Part shown: one piece after another, positions 32,421 to 40,056 of the stretch
How the letters are laid out: the number at the start of each line of letters is the position of its first letter
How positions within the stretch are numbered: position 1 is the stretch's first letter
DNA from: Luteipulveratus flavus
GTDB taxonomy: Bacteria > Actinomycetota > Actinomycetes > Actinomycetales > Dermatophilaceae
Reading direction: 5' to 3' (one strand)
NCBI RefSeq assembly: GCF_029080175.1
Contig: NZ_JARFJC010000017.1
Length of the DNA stretch: 64,000 nucleotides
Program-made: the position numbers and the translations under genes
The notes under the pieces: generated by a model
The model's input: only the letters and a program-made list of their open reading frames with translations
What the model was told of the DNA's origin: nothing
Database searches by the model: none

Positions 32421-33455
32421 TCAGGTCTCCCAGTCGTCGATCTCCTTCAGCGTCCGCGCCCGTACGTCGGCGGGCGCCCGGGACGCGCGGACCGACGAGC
32501 GCGCGAGCTCGGCCAGGGCGCTGTCGGGCAGGTCGTGGTCCAGCCGTGCCGAGTCGTACTGCGCGACCAGCCGGCTGCCGAACAGGAGCGGGTCGTCCGC
32601 GCCCAGCGCGATCCGGGCGCCGGCGTCGATCAGCGTGCGCAGTGGCACCTGCTCGGGCTCGCGGTAGACGCCCAGGGCGACGTTGCTGCGCGGGCACACC
32701 TCAAGAGCGACACCGGCGTCCACGACCCGCTTCAGCACGACGTCGGACTCGACGCTGCGTACCCCGTGGCCGAGCCGGTCCGGCGTCAGCGCGTCCAGGG
32801 TGTGGCTGACCGCCGCAGGACCGAGCAGCTCGCCCGCGTGCGGCACGGAGGCGAGCCCGCCCTCGCGCGCGATCGAGAAGGCGTGCGCGAACTCCTCGGT
32901 GACCCCGCGACGCTCGTCGTTGCTCAGCCCGAACCCGACGACGCTGCCGGAGCCCTCGCCCGCGTGCTTGACGGCCAGCCGCGCCAGCGTCCGCGCATCG
33001 AGGGGGTGTCTCAGCCGGGAGGCGGCGACGACGACACCGACACCGGTTCGGGTCGCCTCGCCGGCCCGCCTGGCCTCGTCGAGCACGATCTCCAGCGTCG
33101 GGGTGATCCCGCCCAGGTGGGTGGCGTAGGAGGTGGGGTCCACCTGGATCTCCAGCCAGCGGCTTCCCTCGCGCGCGTCGTCCTCGGCCGCCTCGCGGAC
33201 GACCCGGCGCATGTCCTCCTCGTCGCGCACGCAGGCGCGGGCGGCGTCGTACAGCCGCTGGAACCGGAACCAGCCGCGCTCGTCCGTGCCGGACAGGTGG
33301 GGCGGCCATGCGGACAGCAGCGAGTCGGGCAGTCGGAAGCCGTGCTTGGCCGCCAGGTCGCGCAGCGTCGTGATGCGCATCGAACCGGTGAAGTGCAGGT
33401 GCAGGTGCGCCTTCGGCAGCGTGGTGGTGGAGCGCGGCTCGGGCGACGCGCTCAC
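32421..33455 (-). CDS. add: Adenosine deaminase
   Basis: 344-aa zinc hydrolase of the adenosine/AMP deaminase family, which converts adenosine to inosine for purine salvage. The zinc and catalytic residues are seen in KAHLHLHFTGS, VPHAGE, LGHGVRS and LGADDPLLFGS. The GTG at 33455 overlaps the stop of the upstream DUF5709 gene as GTGA. It is convergent with murB with a 24-bp gap. Confidence 0.92.
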   Translation of the reverse strand: MSASPEPRSTTTLPKAHLHLHFTGSMRITTLRDLAAKHGFRLPDSLLSAWPPHLSGTDERGWFRFQRLYDAARACVRDEEDMRRVVREAAEDDAREGSRWLEIQVDPTSYATHLGGITPTLEIVLDEARRAGEATRTGVGVVVAASRLRHPLDARTLARLAVKHAGEGSGSVVGFGLSNDERRGVTEEFAHAFSIAREGGLASVPHAGELLGPAAVSHTLDALTPDRLGHGVRSVESDVVLKRVVDAGVALEVCPRSNVALGVYREPEQVPLRTLIDAGARIALGADDPLLFGSRLVAQYDSARLDHDLPDSALAELARSSVRASRAPADVRARTLKEIDDWET

Positions 33456-33946
33456 TCCTCCTCGTCGACGACGTGCACGGCGGCCTCCTCGGCCGACGCG
33501 CCGGCACCGTCGATGCCTGCGTCCTGAGCGACCATGTCCTTCTCGGTGTCCTCGTGAGCACCCTCGTCCTCGGCCACGAGCCGGCCGGCGCGGTCGTCAC
33601 CCACCTCGCCGTCACCGAGGAAGTCCTGGTCGGCGTCGATCGCGTCCGGGTCGTCCCCGCCGACGCGCTCGACGTCCAGACCGCTCTCGTTCTCCGGGGC
33701 GCCGTAGGCGGTGTCGGGGTCCGGCACCTCCTGCCGGATGCGCTGCTCGATGGTCTCGCCCTGCTCCTGCTCGGTCGCCGTGTTGCCGTAGTCCGGCCTC
33801 GGGCGGTCGGGCGGGGAGTACCCCTCTTCGAGGGCGTCGTCGGTGCCGCGGTCGACCAGGGTGTCCTCGGGCTGCAGCTGGTCCTCGTCGTCCAGGCTGT
33901 ACGTCGTCTCGTCCGACTCGAAGGACGTGCTCTCGTGGTCCGTCAT
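33452..33946 (-). CDS. Very acidic DUF5709-type protein
   Basis: 164 residues, rich in Asp and Glu, without hydrophobic segments, likely disordered. Characteristic pieces are ETTYSLDDEDQLQPEDTL, the near-central EEGYSPPDRP and the EQRIRQEVPDPD stretch. Proteins of this type are annotated as DUF5709 in actinobacteria; the function is unknown. The ATG has TAACGT ending six bases upstream (33953-33958), so the gene appears leaderless. The GTGA overlap with the adenosine deaminase gene shows co-transcription. Confidence 0.75.
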   Translation of the reverse strand: MTDHESTSFESDETTYSLDDEDQLQPEDTLVDRGTDDALEEGYSPPDRPRPDYGNTATEQEQGETIEQRIRQEVPDPDTAYGAPENESGLDVERVGGDDPDAIDADQDFLGDGEVGDDRAGRLVAEDEGAHEDTEKDMVAQDAGIDGAGASAEEAAVHVVDEEE

Positions 33947-33952
33947 GGGACG

Positions 33953-33958
33953 ACGTTA
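33953..33958 (-). promoter_or_regulatory. Candidate -10 element (TAACGT) of a leaderless gene
   Basis: On the minus strand TAACGT is followed by six bases and the ATG at 33946, with no ribosome site. It repeats the TAnnnT-N6/7-start pattern seen elsewhere in this window. Confidence 0.45.
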
Positions 33959-34070
33959 CTGCCCGCGTCCGGGCACGCCCGGGCGGGGACCGGGGTCCAG
34001 CGGCACCGCTCGCGGACGGGTCCGTGCGCCTCCCGCGGCGGCGAGTTGGCCTCCGCCCGCGGTGGTCGCG

Positions 34071-34076
34071 TACACT
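34071..34076 (+). promoter_or_regulatory. Candidate promoter -10 (TACACT) for tRNA-Trp and secE
   Basis: TACACT has a weak TTGGCC 19 bp upstream (34046-34051). The 367-bp gap between the DUF5709 start (33946) and secE (34313) contains this element, the tRNA and a CCTGCAC/GTGCAGG palindrome (34244-34257) at the tRNA 3' end; I see nothing else in it. Confidence 0.35.
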
Positions 34077-34174
34077 CGCACGTCGGGTGACTGACGACAC
34101 CACGGTGGTTCCTGTCCGCAGGAGCAGTCGTGGTGTGATGGTCACCGACGGTCCCGGTCCCACGCCGGGAGCGA

Positions 34175-34247
34175 AGGGCACTAGCTCAATTGGCAGAGCA
34201 CCGGTCTCCAAAACCGGGGGTTGGGGGTTCAAGTCCCTCGTGCCCTG
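34175..34247 (+). tRNA. tRNA-Trp (CCA anticodon)
   Basis: AGGGCAC pairs perfectly with GTGCCCT. The anticodon arm is CCGGT-CTCCAAA-ACCGG with anticodon CCA. The T arm includes GGGGGTTCAAGTCCC, and the discriminator is G as usual for Trp. CCA is not encoded. It precedes secE as in most actinobacteria. Confidence 0.97.
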
Positions 34248-34312
34248 CACGTGCAGGACATCGAAGACCTGCGCCGGCGTCGCCGGTGCACGCCGAGACG
34301 AAAGAAGTGGTC

Positions 34313-34588
34313 GTGACCGAGACGAGCACCACGCGCAGCCGCGGCACCGGTCGTCGTGGCTCCCGCGGCGCCCGCCAGGGCAACCCGCTGGCGCGTCTCT
34401 TCGGCCGGATCGCGCTGTTCGTCCGGCAGGTCCTCGACGAGATGCGAAAGGTCGTCTGGCCCACCCGCCAGGAGCTGATCAACTACACCGCCGTGGTGCT
34501 GGTGTTCATCGTGCTGATCATGCTCTACGTCGTGGGCCTGGACCAGGTGTTCCAGCGCGCGGTGTCCTGGGTCTTCGGGTCCAGCTGA
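34313..34588 (+). CDS. secE: Preprotein translocase subunit SecE
   Basis: 91-aa SecE. A basic, disordered N-terminus (RSRGTGRRGSRGARQGN) precedes the amphipathic helix VRQVLDEMRKVVWPTRQEL and one transmembrane helix (YTAVVLVFIVLIMLYVVGL). The start is GTG at 34313. SecE clamps the SecY channel. It lies 65 bp after tRNA-Trp and before nusG, the conserved order. Confidence 0.95.
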   Translation: MTETSTTRSRGTGRRGSRGARQGNPLARLFGRIALFVRQVLDEMRKVVWPTRQELINYTAVVLVFIVLIMLYVVGLDQVFQRAVSWVFGSS

Positions 34589-34748
34589 GGTCGAGCGGCC
34601 GGGTCGTGCCGTCGCCGGAAGGCGGTGGCAGAGCCCGGACGAATGGGGCGCCGGCGGCGAGGAGACTCGTCCGACCGGCGCTCGCGGTGTACGGCGCCGA
34701 TGACAGTGCCGAGGTAGTCCAGGTGACAAGCAGTAAGGAAGCAGGTCA

Positions 34749-35690
34749 ATGACCGAGCAGTGGAGTCCACAGGCGGATGCGCCGGAGACCGACGAGGTCC
34801 AGGAGGGCACGTCGGCGTCCGAGGCGACCCCGGCCGAGCCCGCTGCCGACCTGACCGACACGGCCGAGGTCGGCGCCGAGGACGACGTGCCGATGACCGA
34901 GCCGTTCGGCGACACCGCCGACGTCGTGCTGGAGGAGTCCCAGACGCAGCAGGACGCGGACGCCGACGTCGAGCAGGAGCTCACCGAGGACGCGCACGCG
35001 GTGGCCGAGGGTGAGGGCGACGAGCTCGACCTGCCGGCCGAGGACACGGTCGAGGCGCAGCCGCAGGGCGACCCCCGTGAGGCGTTCATCGCCGACCTGA
35101 AGGCGCAGTTCGGCGAGTGGTACGTCATCCACTCCTACGCCGGCTACGAGAAGCGTGTGAAGACCAACCTCGAGACGCGCATGATCAGCCTCAACATGGA
35201 GGACTACATCTTCCAGGTCGAGGTGCCGATGGAGGAGTTCACCGAGATCAAGAACGGCCAGCGCAAGACGGGCACCCGTGTCCGCATGCCCGGGTACGTC
35301 CTGGTCCGGATGGACCTCACCGACGAGAGCTGGGGCGCCGTCCGGCACACCCCGGGCGTCACCGGCTTCGTGGGCAACGCTCACCAGCCCTCGCCGCTGT
35401 CGATCGACGAGGTCGTCACGATGCTCAACCCGGTCTTCGAGACCACCCCGGACCAGGCCGCCACGCCGGAGTCCGGCGCCGCCGCCACCGGTACGCGCCC
35501 GTCCGCCGCGTCCGCGGAGGTCGACTTCGAGGTCGGCGAGTCGGTGACCGTCATGGAGGGTCCGTTCGAGACGCTCCCGGCGACCATCTCGGAGATCAGC
35601 CCCGACACCCAGAAGCTCAAGGTTCTGGTCTCGATCTTCGGCCGGGAGACCCCGGTCGAGCTGGCGTTCAACCAGGTCGCCAAGATCTGA
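34749..35690 (+). CDS. nusG: Transcription antitermination factor NusG with long acidic N-terminus
   Basis: 313 aa. The NusG core begins near residue 122 (EWYVIHSYAGYEKRVKTNLE). It continues through GYVLVRMDL and GFVGNAHQPSPLS to the KOW domain (FEVGESVTVMEGPFETLPATI). The first 110 or so residues are Glu/Asp/Ala-rich and probably disordered; E. coli NusG (181 aa) lacks this. A linker of about 30 residues (TTPDQAATPESGAAAT) also separates the two domains. AAGGAAG lies upstream of the ATG. NusG couples RNA polymerase to ribosomes and Rho. Confidence 0.95.
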   Translation: MTEQWSPQADAPETDEVQEGTSASEATPAEPAADLTDTAEVGAEDDVPMTEPFGDTADVVLEESQTQQDADADVEQELTEDAHAVAEGEGDELDLPAEDTVEAQPQGDPREAFIADLKAQFGEWYVIHSYAGYEKRVKTNLETRMISLNMEDYIFQVEVPMEEFTEIKNGQRKTGTRVRMPGYVLVRMDLTDESWGAVRHTPGVTGFVGNAHQPSPLSIDEVVTMLNPVFETTPDQAATPESGAAATGTRPSAASAEVDFEVGESVTVMEGPFETLPATISEISPDTQKLKVLVSIFGRETPVELAFNQVAKI

Positions 35691-35700
35691 TCGACGCCTG

Positions 35701-35717
35701 CCACGCCCCCGGCGTGG
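35701..35717 (+). terminator. Hairpin after nusG
   Basis: CCACGCC (35701-35707) and GGCGTGG (35711-35717) form a 7-bp stem with a CCC loop. There is no U tract. It may only reduce read-through into rplK. Confidence 0.4.
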
Positions 35718-35778
35718 TGTCACTGCAACCGGGTCATCGCCCATGGCGTGGGCCCACCACAGGAAGAGGAAGAACAGC

Positions 35779-36210
35779 ATGCCCCCCAAGAGCAAGAAGG
35801 TCGCCGGCTTCATCAAGCTGCAGATCCAGGCGGCCCAGGCCACCCCGGCCCCGCCGGTCGGTCCGGCGCTGGGTCAGCACGGCGTCAACATCATGGAGTT
35901 CGTCAAGGCGTACAACGCCGCGACGGAGAGCCAGCGCGGCAACGTCATCCCGGTGGAGATCACGGTCTACGAGGACCGCTCCTTCACCTTCGTCACCAAG
36001 ACGCCGCCGGCCGCCGAGCTGATCAAGAAGGCCGCTGGTGTGGCCAAGGGCTCGGGCGAGCCGCACACCACCAAGGTCGGCAAGCTGACCAAGGACCAGG
36101 TCCGCGAGATCGCCGAGATGAAGATGGCCGACCTCAACGCCAACGACATCGAGCAGGCCAGCAAGATCATCGCCGGCACCGCTCGTTCGATGGGCATCAC
36201 CACCGACTGA
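35779..36210 (+). CDS. rplK: 50S ribosomal protein L11
   Basis: 143-aa L11, part of the GTPase-associated centre. Features are KKVAGFIKLQIQAAQATPAPPVGPALGQHGVNIMEF (residues about 5-40), the conserved PVEITVYEDRSF, and TPPAAELIKKAAG in the RNA-binding domain. The ATG at 35779 is preceded by AGGAAGAGGAAG; the in-frame codon at 35743 gives a non-homologous extension. Confidence 0.97.
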   Translation: MPPKSKKVAGFIKLQIQAAQATPAPPVGPALGQHGVNIMEFVKAYNAATESQRGNVIPVEITVYEDRSFTFVTKTPPAAELIKKAAGVAKGSGEPHTTKVGKLTKDQVREIAEMKMADLNANDIEQASKIIAGTARSMGITTD

Positions 36211-36220
36211 TGACCCGTCC

Positions 36221-36250
36221 GTACGGCGGTCGCCCCGGTGGCCGCCGTAC
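36221..36250 (+). other. Hairpin between rplK and rplA
   Basis: GTACGGCGG (36221-36229) pairs with CCGCCGTAC (36242-36250), and the loop side extends with G-U pairs. It is well placed to modulate rplA expression or be an L1-related mRNA site, but no specific L1-binding motif is certain. Confidence 0.4.
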
Positions 36251-36322
36251 ACACCGTGGTTGGGCCGGCGCTGGCCCGTACAACCACAACTCCGCAACAC
36301 GCGCTATGCACAAGGAGCAGAC

Positions 36323-37045
36323 ATGAAGCGCAGCAAGTCCTACCGCGCAGCGGTGGAGAAGATCGACGACGCCAAGCTGTACGCCCCCCTCGAGGCGGTG
36401 CGTCTGGCCAAGGAGACGTCGAAGACCAAGTACGACGCGACCGTCGAGGTGGCCTTCCGCCTCGGTGTCGACCCCCGCAAGTCCGACCAGATGGTCCGCG
36501 GCACGGTCAACCTGCCGCACGGCACCGGCAAGACCGCTCGCGTCCTGGTGTTCGCCAACGGTGACAAGGCCGCTGCGGCCGAGGCCGCCGGCGCCGACTT
36601 CGTCGGCTCGGACGAGCTGCTCGACAAGGTGGCCGGTGGCTGGACCGACTTCGACGCGGTCGTCGCCACCCCGGACCTCATGGGCAAGGTCGGCCGTCTC
36701 GGTAAGGTGCTCGGTCCGCGTGGCCTGATGCCGAACCCGAAGACCGGCACCGTGACGATGGACGTGGCCAAGGCCGTGACCGACATCAAGGGCGGAAAGA
36801 TCGAGTTCCGCGTCGACAAGCACGCCAACCTGCACTTCATCATCGGCAAGGTGAGCTTCGACGACACCAAGCTGGTCGAGAACTACGCGACCGCGCTGGA
36901 GGAGATCCTGCGTCTGAAGCCGGCCGCTTCCAAGGGCCGGTACATCAGCAAGGCCACCGTCAGCACGACGATGGGCCCGGGCATCCCGCTGGACGCCAGC
37001 AAGACCCGCAACCTCACCTCCGAGGAGGGTGCCGAGGAGGCCTGA
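36323..37045 (+). CDS. rplA: 50S ribosomal protein L1
   Basis: 240-aa L1 of the ribosomal stalk. Seen are KYDATVEVAFRLGVDPRKSDQ, the LPHGTGKTARVLVF segment, and the L1 signature GKVLGPRGLMPNPKTGT. AAGGAG lies before the ATG at 36323. L1 also represses its own operon by binding mRNA. In most bacteria rplJ follows directly; here it is 18.7 kb away. Confidence 0.97.
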   Translation: MKRSKSYRAAVEKIDDAKLYAPLEAVRLAKETSKTKYDATVEVAFRLGVDPRKSDQMVRGTVNLPHGTGKTARVLVFANGDKAAAAEAAGADFVGSDELLDKVAGGWTDFDAVVATPDLMGKVGRLGKVLGPRGLMPNPKTGTVTMDVAKAVTDIKGGKIEFRVDKHANLHFIIGKVSFDDTKLVENYATALEEILRLKPAASKGRYISKATVSTTMGPGIPLDASKTRNLTSEEGAEEA

Positions 37046-37061
37046 GCCTTCGACGCACGCG

Positions 37062-37097
37062 AACGGCCGCCCACCCCGCTCGGGGTGGGCGGCCGTT
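37062..37097. terminator. Strong bidirectional terminator after rplA
   Basis: A 16-bp stem, AACGGCCGCCCACCCC (37062-37077) with GGGGTGGGCGGCCGTT (37082-37097), closes a 4-nt loop and is followed by TTGCC. It separates rplA from the convergent ECF sigma gene. Confidence 0.88.
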
Positions 37098-37115
37098 GCC
37101 GTCTCGCGGTGCCGG

Positions 37116-37685
37116 TCAGGAGTGGATCGCCGGCACGTGCGAGGCAACGGCGCGCCGCTGCGCGCGCTCGGTCGACTCCGGTGTGTGCTCGTCCTCCATC
37201 AGGACCCGCAGCTTGGCCAGTCCACGCGACACGTTGGAGCGCACCGTGGCCTCACGGGTACCGAGCGCCTCGGCGATCTGGGCGTCCGCGAGGTCCTCGT
37301 AGAACCGCAGGACGAGCACGGTGCGCTGGACCCGCGGCAGCCGCCACAGCAACGTCATCATCGCGTCGCGTGCCTCGAGGTCGCCGCCACCGGTCGGGGC
37401 CGGCCGGTCGCGGGTGACCGCGTCGTGCGACACCAGCTCCTTCGCCGAGCGCAGCCGCTTGCCGGACAGGAACCGGTTCACCATCATGCGCCGTACGTAG
37501 GCGTCCGGACTGGCGGCAGCGTGCACCTTCGGCCACCTGATCAGGACGTTCGCCATGGTGTCCTGCACCAGGTCCTCGGCGTCGTGCCGGTTGCCGGTGA
37601 GGGCGCCGGCGAGGTTCATCAGGCGGGGAAAGGCCGCCGTGACGTACGCCGTCGCCTCCTGGTCGTGCTGACCGCGGCCGAGCAC
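37116..37685 (-). CDS. ECF (SigE-type) RNA polymerase sigma factor, pair A
   Basis: 189 aa. The sigma-2 region is LAGALTGNRHDAEDLVQDTM followed by the DNA-melting segment YVRRMMVNRFLS. The sigma-4 helix-turn-helix is LADAQIAEALGTREATVRSNV. It begins with GTG one base after the stop of the 519-aa membrane protein gene, so both come from one mRNA and the upstream protein may be its anti-sigma partner. A second sigma/membrane pair with the same layout is at 52272-54369. The target genes are not known. Confidence 0.86.
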   Translation of the reverse strand: MLGRGQHDQEATAYVTAAFPRLMNLAGALTGNRHDAEDLVQDTMANVLIRWPKVHAAASPDAYVRRMMVNRFLSGKRLRSAKELVSHDAVTRDRPAPTGGGDLEARDAMMTLLWRLPRVQRTVLVLRFYEDLADAQIAEALGTREATVRSNVSRGLAKLRVLMEDEHTPESTERAQRRAVASHVPAIHS

Positions 37686-37686
37686 C

Positions 37687-39246
37687 TCACTTCACCTTCC
37701 CGGCGGCGCGCAGGTTGTTCACCATGTCGTTCACGGCCTTGACGGCCTCGGCGCGAGCGCCGTTCGTGTCGTCGGTCCGGACGGTGCTGGCGCTGACGAC
37801 ATAGTCGCCCACGACGCGAATGGCGACGTACCGCGAGGCGACTGCGGTGCTCGCGCCCCGCTGCGGCTGTTCCTGCAGCTTCAGCAAGACGCTGTCGGAA
37901 CCGGACCCTGGCCACGGGACGGGACGGACGACTCTGCTGGATCCGAAGGAGCGGCTGCCGTCGCCGGCGATGTTCTGCTCGACCATCGCGCGCCCCGTGC
38001 CCGAGGGCACCTTGGCCACGGAGTACTGGGTGCCCCAGACGTGGTCGCTGTTCGCCCGGTCCGCGGAGCTGTCGCTGATGCCCAGGATCGGCTGGACGTC
38101 GTCGGCCGGTGGCTTCTGGTATCGCGGCCCGTCGGTGGTGCCGGCGATGAACCCGCCCTTCCGGGGCGTGGTCGGGCTGGTCCGGGTCTTGACCCAGAGG
38201 TTGCCCAGCGGCGAGTACGTCAGACCGGCCGGGAGCTGCTGGTCGTGGGGTAGGACCGACGACGGCAGCACCGATGCGGGCAGGTCCCATGCCGGGTCGG
38301 ACGGGACGGTGTCCATCCCCGTGACGTGGGCGACGTCGCTGCCGGGTACCGGCTTGCCGTGAGCCGGCGGGAACGACGACGACCGCACGCGCTGCTCGGT
38401 GGCGAGGACCATGGACGTCGCGGCATCGACCGCCGAGGCGCGGTCCCGGTCGTACGCGACGCCGTAGACCACCAGGTCTCCGACGCGCGCCGCCGCTACG
38501 ACGGCGGTCTTCCCGATCGGGACCGGACGGTCGCTCTTGTCGGACTGACCGGCGCCGAAGTTCGGGATGGTGCCCAGGAAGTGGTCCGCGTCGTCGTGCC
38601 CGGCCCAGGCGAGCGTCTTGGGCCAGCCCGGCTGCATCCACCAGCGGCACTGCAGCTTGTCGTCGCGCAGCGCCGCGATGACGCCTTGTCCGGTGCCGGT
38701 CTGGTAGCCGGCGATGGTGCCGATCAGGCGACGGTCGTCGTCGCCGACCTCCTGGCGGATCTGGGCGATGATGTCCGGGCCGTCGAAACCCTGGCAGGAC
38801 ATCCCTTCGATCAGCGGATGTCCTTGGTCGGCCGACGCGCCCGCCTGCCACTCGTGTCCGCCGTACGTGCCAGGAGCGAAGGTCGCCTTCATGGGGTACG
38901 CGTACACGCGCGGGTCGAACGCGGCCTTGCGGCTGTCCTGGTACAGGTCCGAACGCGTGACGTTCGGATTCGCGAGCGTGTTCGGGCGGGCCGTGAGCGT
39001 CCGCTCCTGAAGGCTCGCCACGCTGGTCGTCGCGGACCGCATCTCCTGGCTGATGCCGAGCCCGGCCACCAGCGCGGCGGCGGTGAGGCCGAGCCCCGCG
39101 GTGGTCCCGACCGCTCGGACACGCCGATGCCGTCGAGCCCTGCCCGACGCAGCGCGCACAGCGGCCTCGGTGTCGCCGGGCGCGACGTCCCAGTCCGCCA
39201 GGCTCGTGCGAAGAGCGTCGGCGATGTCCCTGTCCTCGACCGTCAT
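37687..39246 (-). CDS. Single-pass membrane protein, putative anti-sigma partner, pair A
   Basis: 519 aa. A cytoplasmic N-terminus with an Arg-rich stretch (RARRHRRVRAVG) precedes one hydrophobic helix near residues 48-66 (GLGLTAAALVAGLGI). A large external domain follows with several Cys and a repeated Trp-containing region. The N-terminal 40 residues (ADALRTSLADWDVAPGD) are of the size of a short anti-sigma domain but without a clear motif. It heads a two-gene transcript with an ECF sigma gene. I infer an extracytoplasmic sensor role from the layout only. It is similar in layout to the 525-aa protein at 52792-54369. Confidence 0.6.
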   Translation of the reverse strand: MTVEDRDIADALRTSLADWDVAPGDTEAAVRAASGRARRHRRVRAVGTTAGLGLTAAALVAGLGISQEMRSATTSVASLQERTLTARPNTLANPNVTRSDLYQDSRKAAFDPRVYAYPMKATFAPGTYGGHEWQAGASADQGHPLIEGMSCQGFDGPDIIAQIRQEVGDDDRRLIGTIAGYQTGTGQGVIAALRDDKLQCRWWMQPGWPKTLAWAGHDDADHFLGTIPNFGAGQSDKSDRPVPIGKTAVVAAARVGDLVVYGVAYDRDRASAVDAATSMVLATEQRVRSSSFPPAHGKPVPGSDVAHVTGMDTVPSDPAWDLPASVLPSSVLPHDQQLPAGLTYSPLGNLWVKTRTSPTTPRKGGFIAGTTDGPRYQKPPADDVQPILGISDSSADRANSDHVWGTQYSVAKVPSGTGRAMVEQNIAGDGSRSFGSSRVVRPVPWPGSGSDSVLLKLQEQPQRGASTAVASRYVAIRVVGDYVVSASTVRTDDTNGARAEAVKAVNDMVNNLRAAGKVK

Positions 39247-39333
39247 CGGTCCTCCTTGGTCCGGTGCGCCCCTCCCGGGCGCTCACCGAGAAGACGTGCC
39301 GGACCCGCCCGGCTGCTGCATCGCCCGCTGGTG

Positions 39334-40056
39334 CTAGCCGCGCTCCTCCGGGGTTGCGCGACGGATGACCAGCCGGGTCCAGGTGCCGACGTACAGGCGG
39401 TCGTCGTCGAGCTCGCGACGCTGCCCCGGCGGCACCGGGTCCTGGGGGACCGGGCCGGACGCGGGACCGACGAACGTGCCGTTGGAGGACTGGAGGTCCT
39501 CGACCCACCAGCGCTGCCCGTCGGTGCTCAGCTGGGCGTGCCGCCGGCTCACGCCGGAGTCGTCGCCGCAGTCGACCTGCGGGGTGATGCTGCGGCTGCG
39601 GGACGGCCTGCCGATGAGCACGCTGGACTCGGTGAGCGGGACGACGACCGGCGGCCCGGGGGAGGGGCACGGGTCGTCGCTGTCCTGAACGGCGTACCAC
39701 TCCGGGTCGACCCACCGCTCGACCACCCAGTCCGCGCTGCCTTGCTGGGGCGCGGGCGGGGTGGGTGGCACCGAGGCAGCCGCGTCCGGCGTGGGCGGGG
39801 TGGCGCGCGGCATCGTGCCGGTCGTGAAGTCGTACCCGCACGACTCGCAGAACAGCGCGTCGGCGACGTTCTGCTCGCCACAGCTCGGGCACGACACCTG
39901 AGCCGCAGGGGTCGCCTGGGGCGGCGCCGCGGTGGCAGCGCCGACGGCCGGCGGAGCAGCGGTGTCCGGGGCGGGCGCGCCGATCGGCAGCCCGCACACG
40001 TCGCAGTAGTCGGTCGCCGACGACGCGTGACCGGCCGGGCAGGTCGTGGTGCTCAC
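39334..40056 (-). CDS. Zinc-ribbon and FHA-domain protein
   Basis: 240 aa. Two N-terminal zinc-ribbon modules, CPAGHASSATDYCDVCG and CPSCGEQNVADALFCESCG, precede a Pro/Ala-rich linker. The C-terminal forkhead-associated domain has the pThr-binding residues in VLIGRPSRSRS, SGVSRRHAQL and SSNGTFVG. FHA domains bind phosphothreonine, so this is the likely reader of the operon kinase. Unlike mycobacterial GarA, it has no visible ETTS phospho-motif. The start GTG overlaps the VWA stop (GTGA). It is the last gene of the ten-gene operon. Confidence 0.9.
   Translation of the reverse strand: MSTTTCPAGHASSATDYCDVCGLPIGAPAPDTAAPPAVGAATAAPPQATPAAQVSCPSCGEQNVADALFCESCGYDFTTGTMPRATPPTPDAAASVPPTPPAPQQGSADWVVERWVDPEWYAVQDSDDPCPSPGPPVVVPLTESSVLIGRPSRSRSITPQVDCGDDSGVSRRHAQLSTDGQRWWVEDLQSSNGTFVGPASGPVPQDPVPPGQRRELDDDRLYVGTWTRLVIRRATPEERG

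Noticed and set aside
35743..35778. Earlier rplK start
   Set aside because: The extra residues are basic and not conserved, and a purine-rich ribosome site lies directly before the ATG at 35779.
39334..40056. Calling the FHA protein GarA
   Set aside because: It has zinc ribbons at its N-terminus and lacks the ETTS phospho-motif, so it may read phosphothreonine but is not a clear GarA orthologue.
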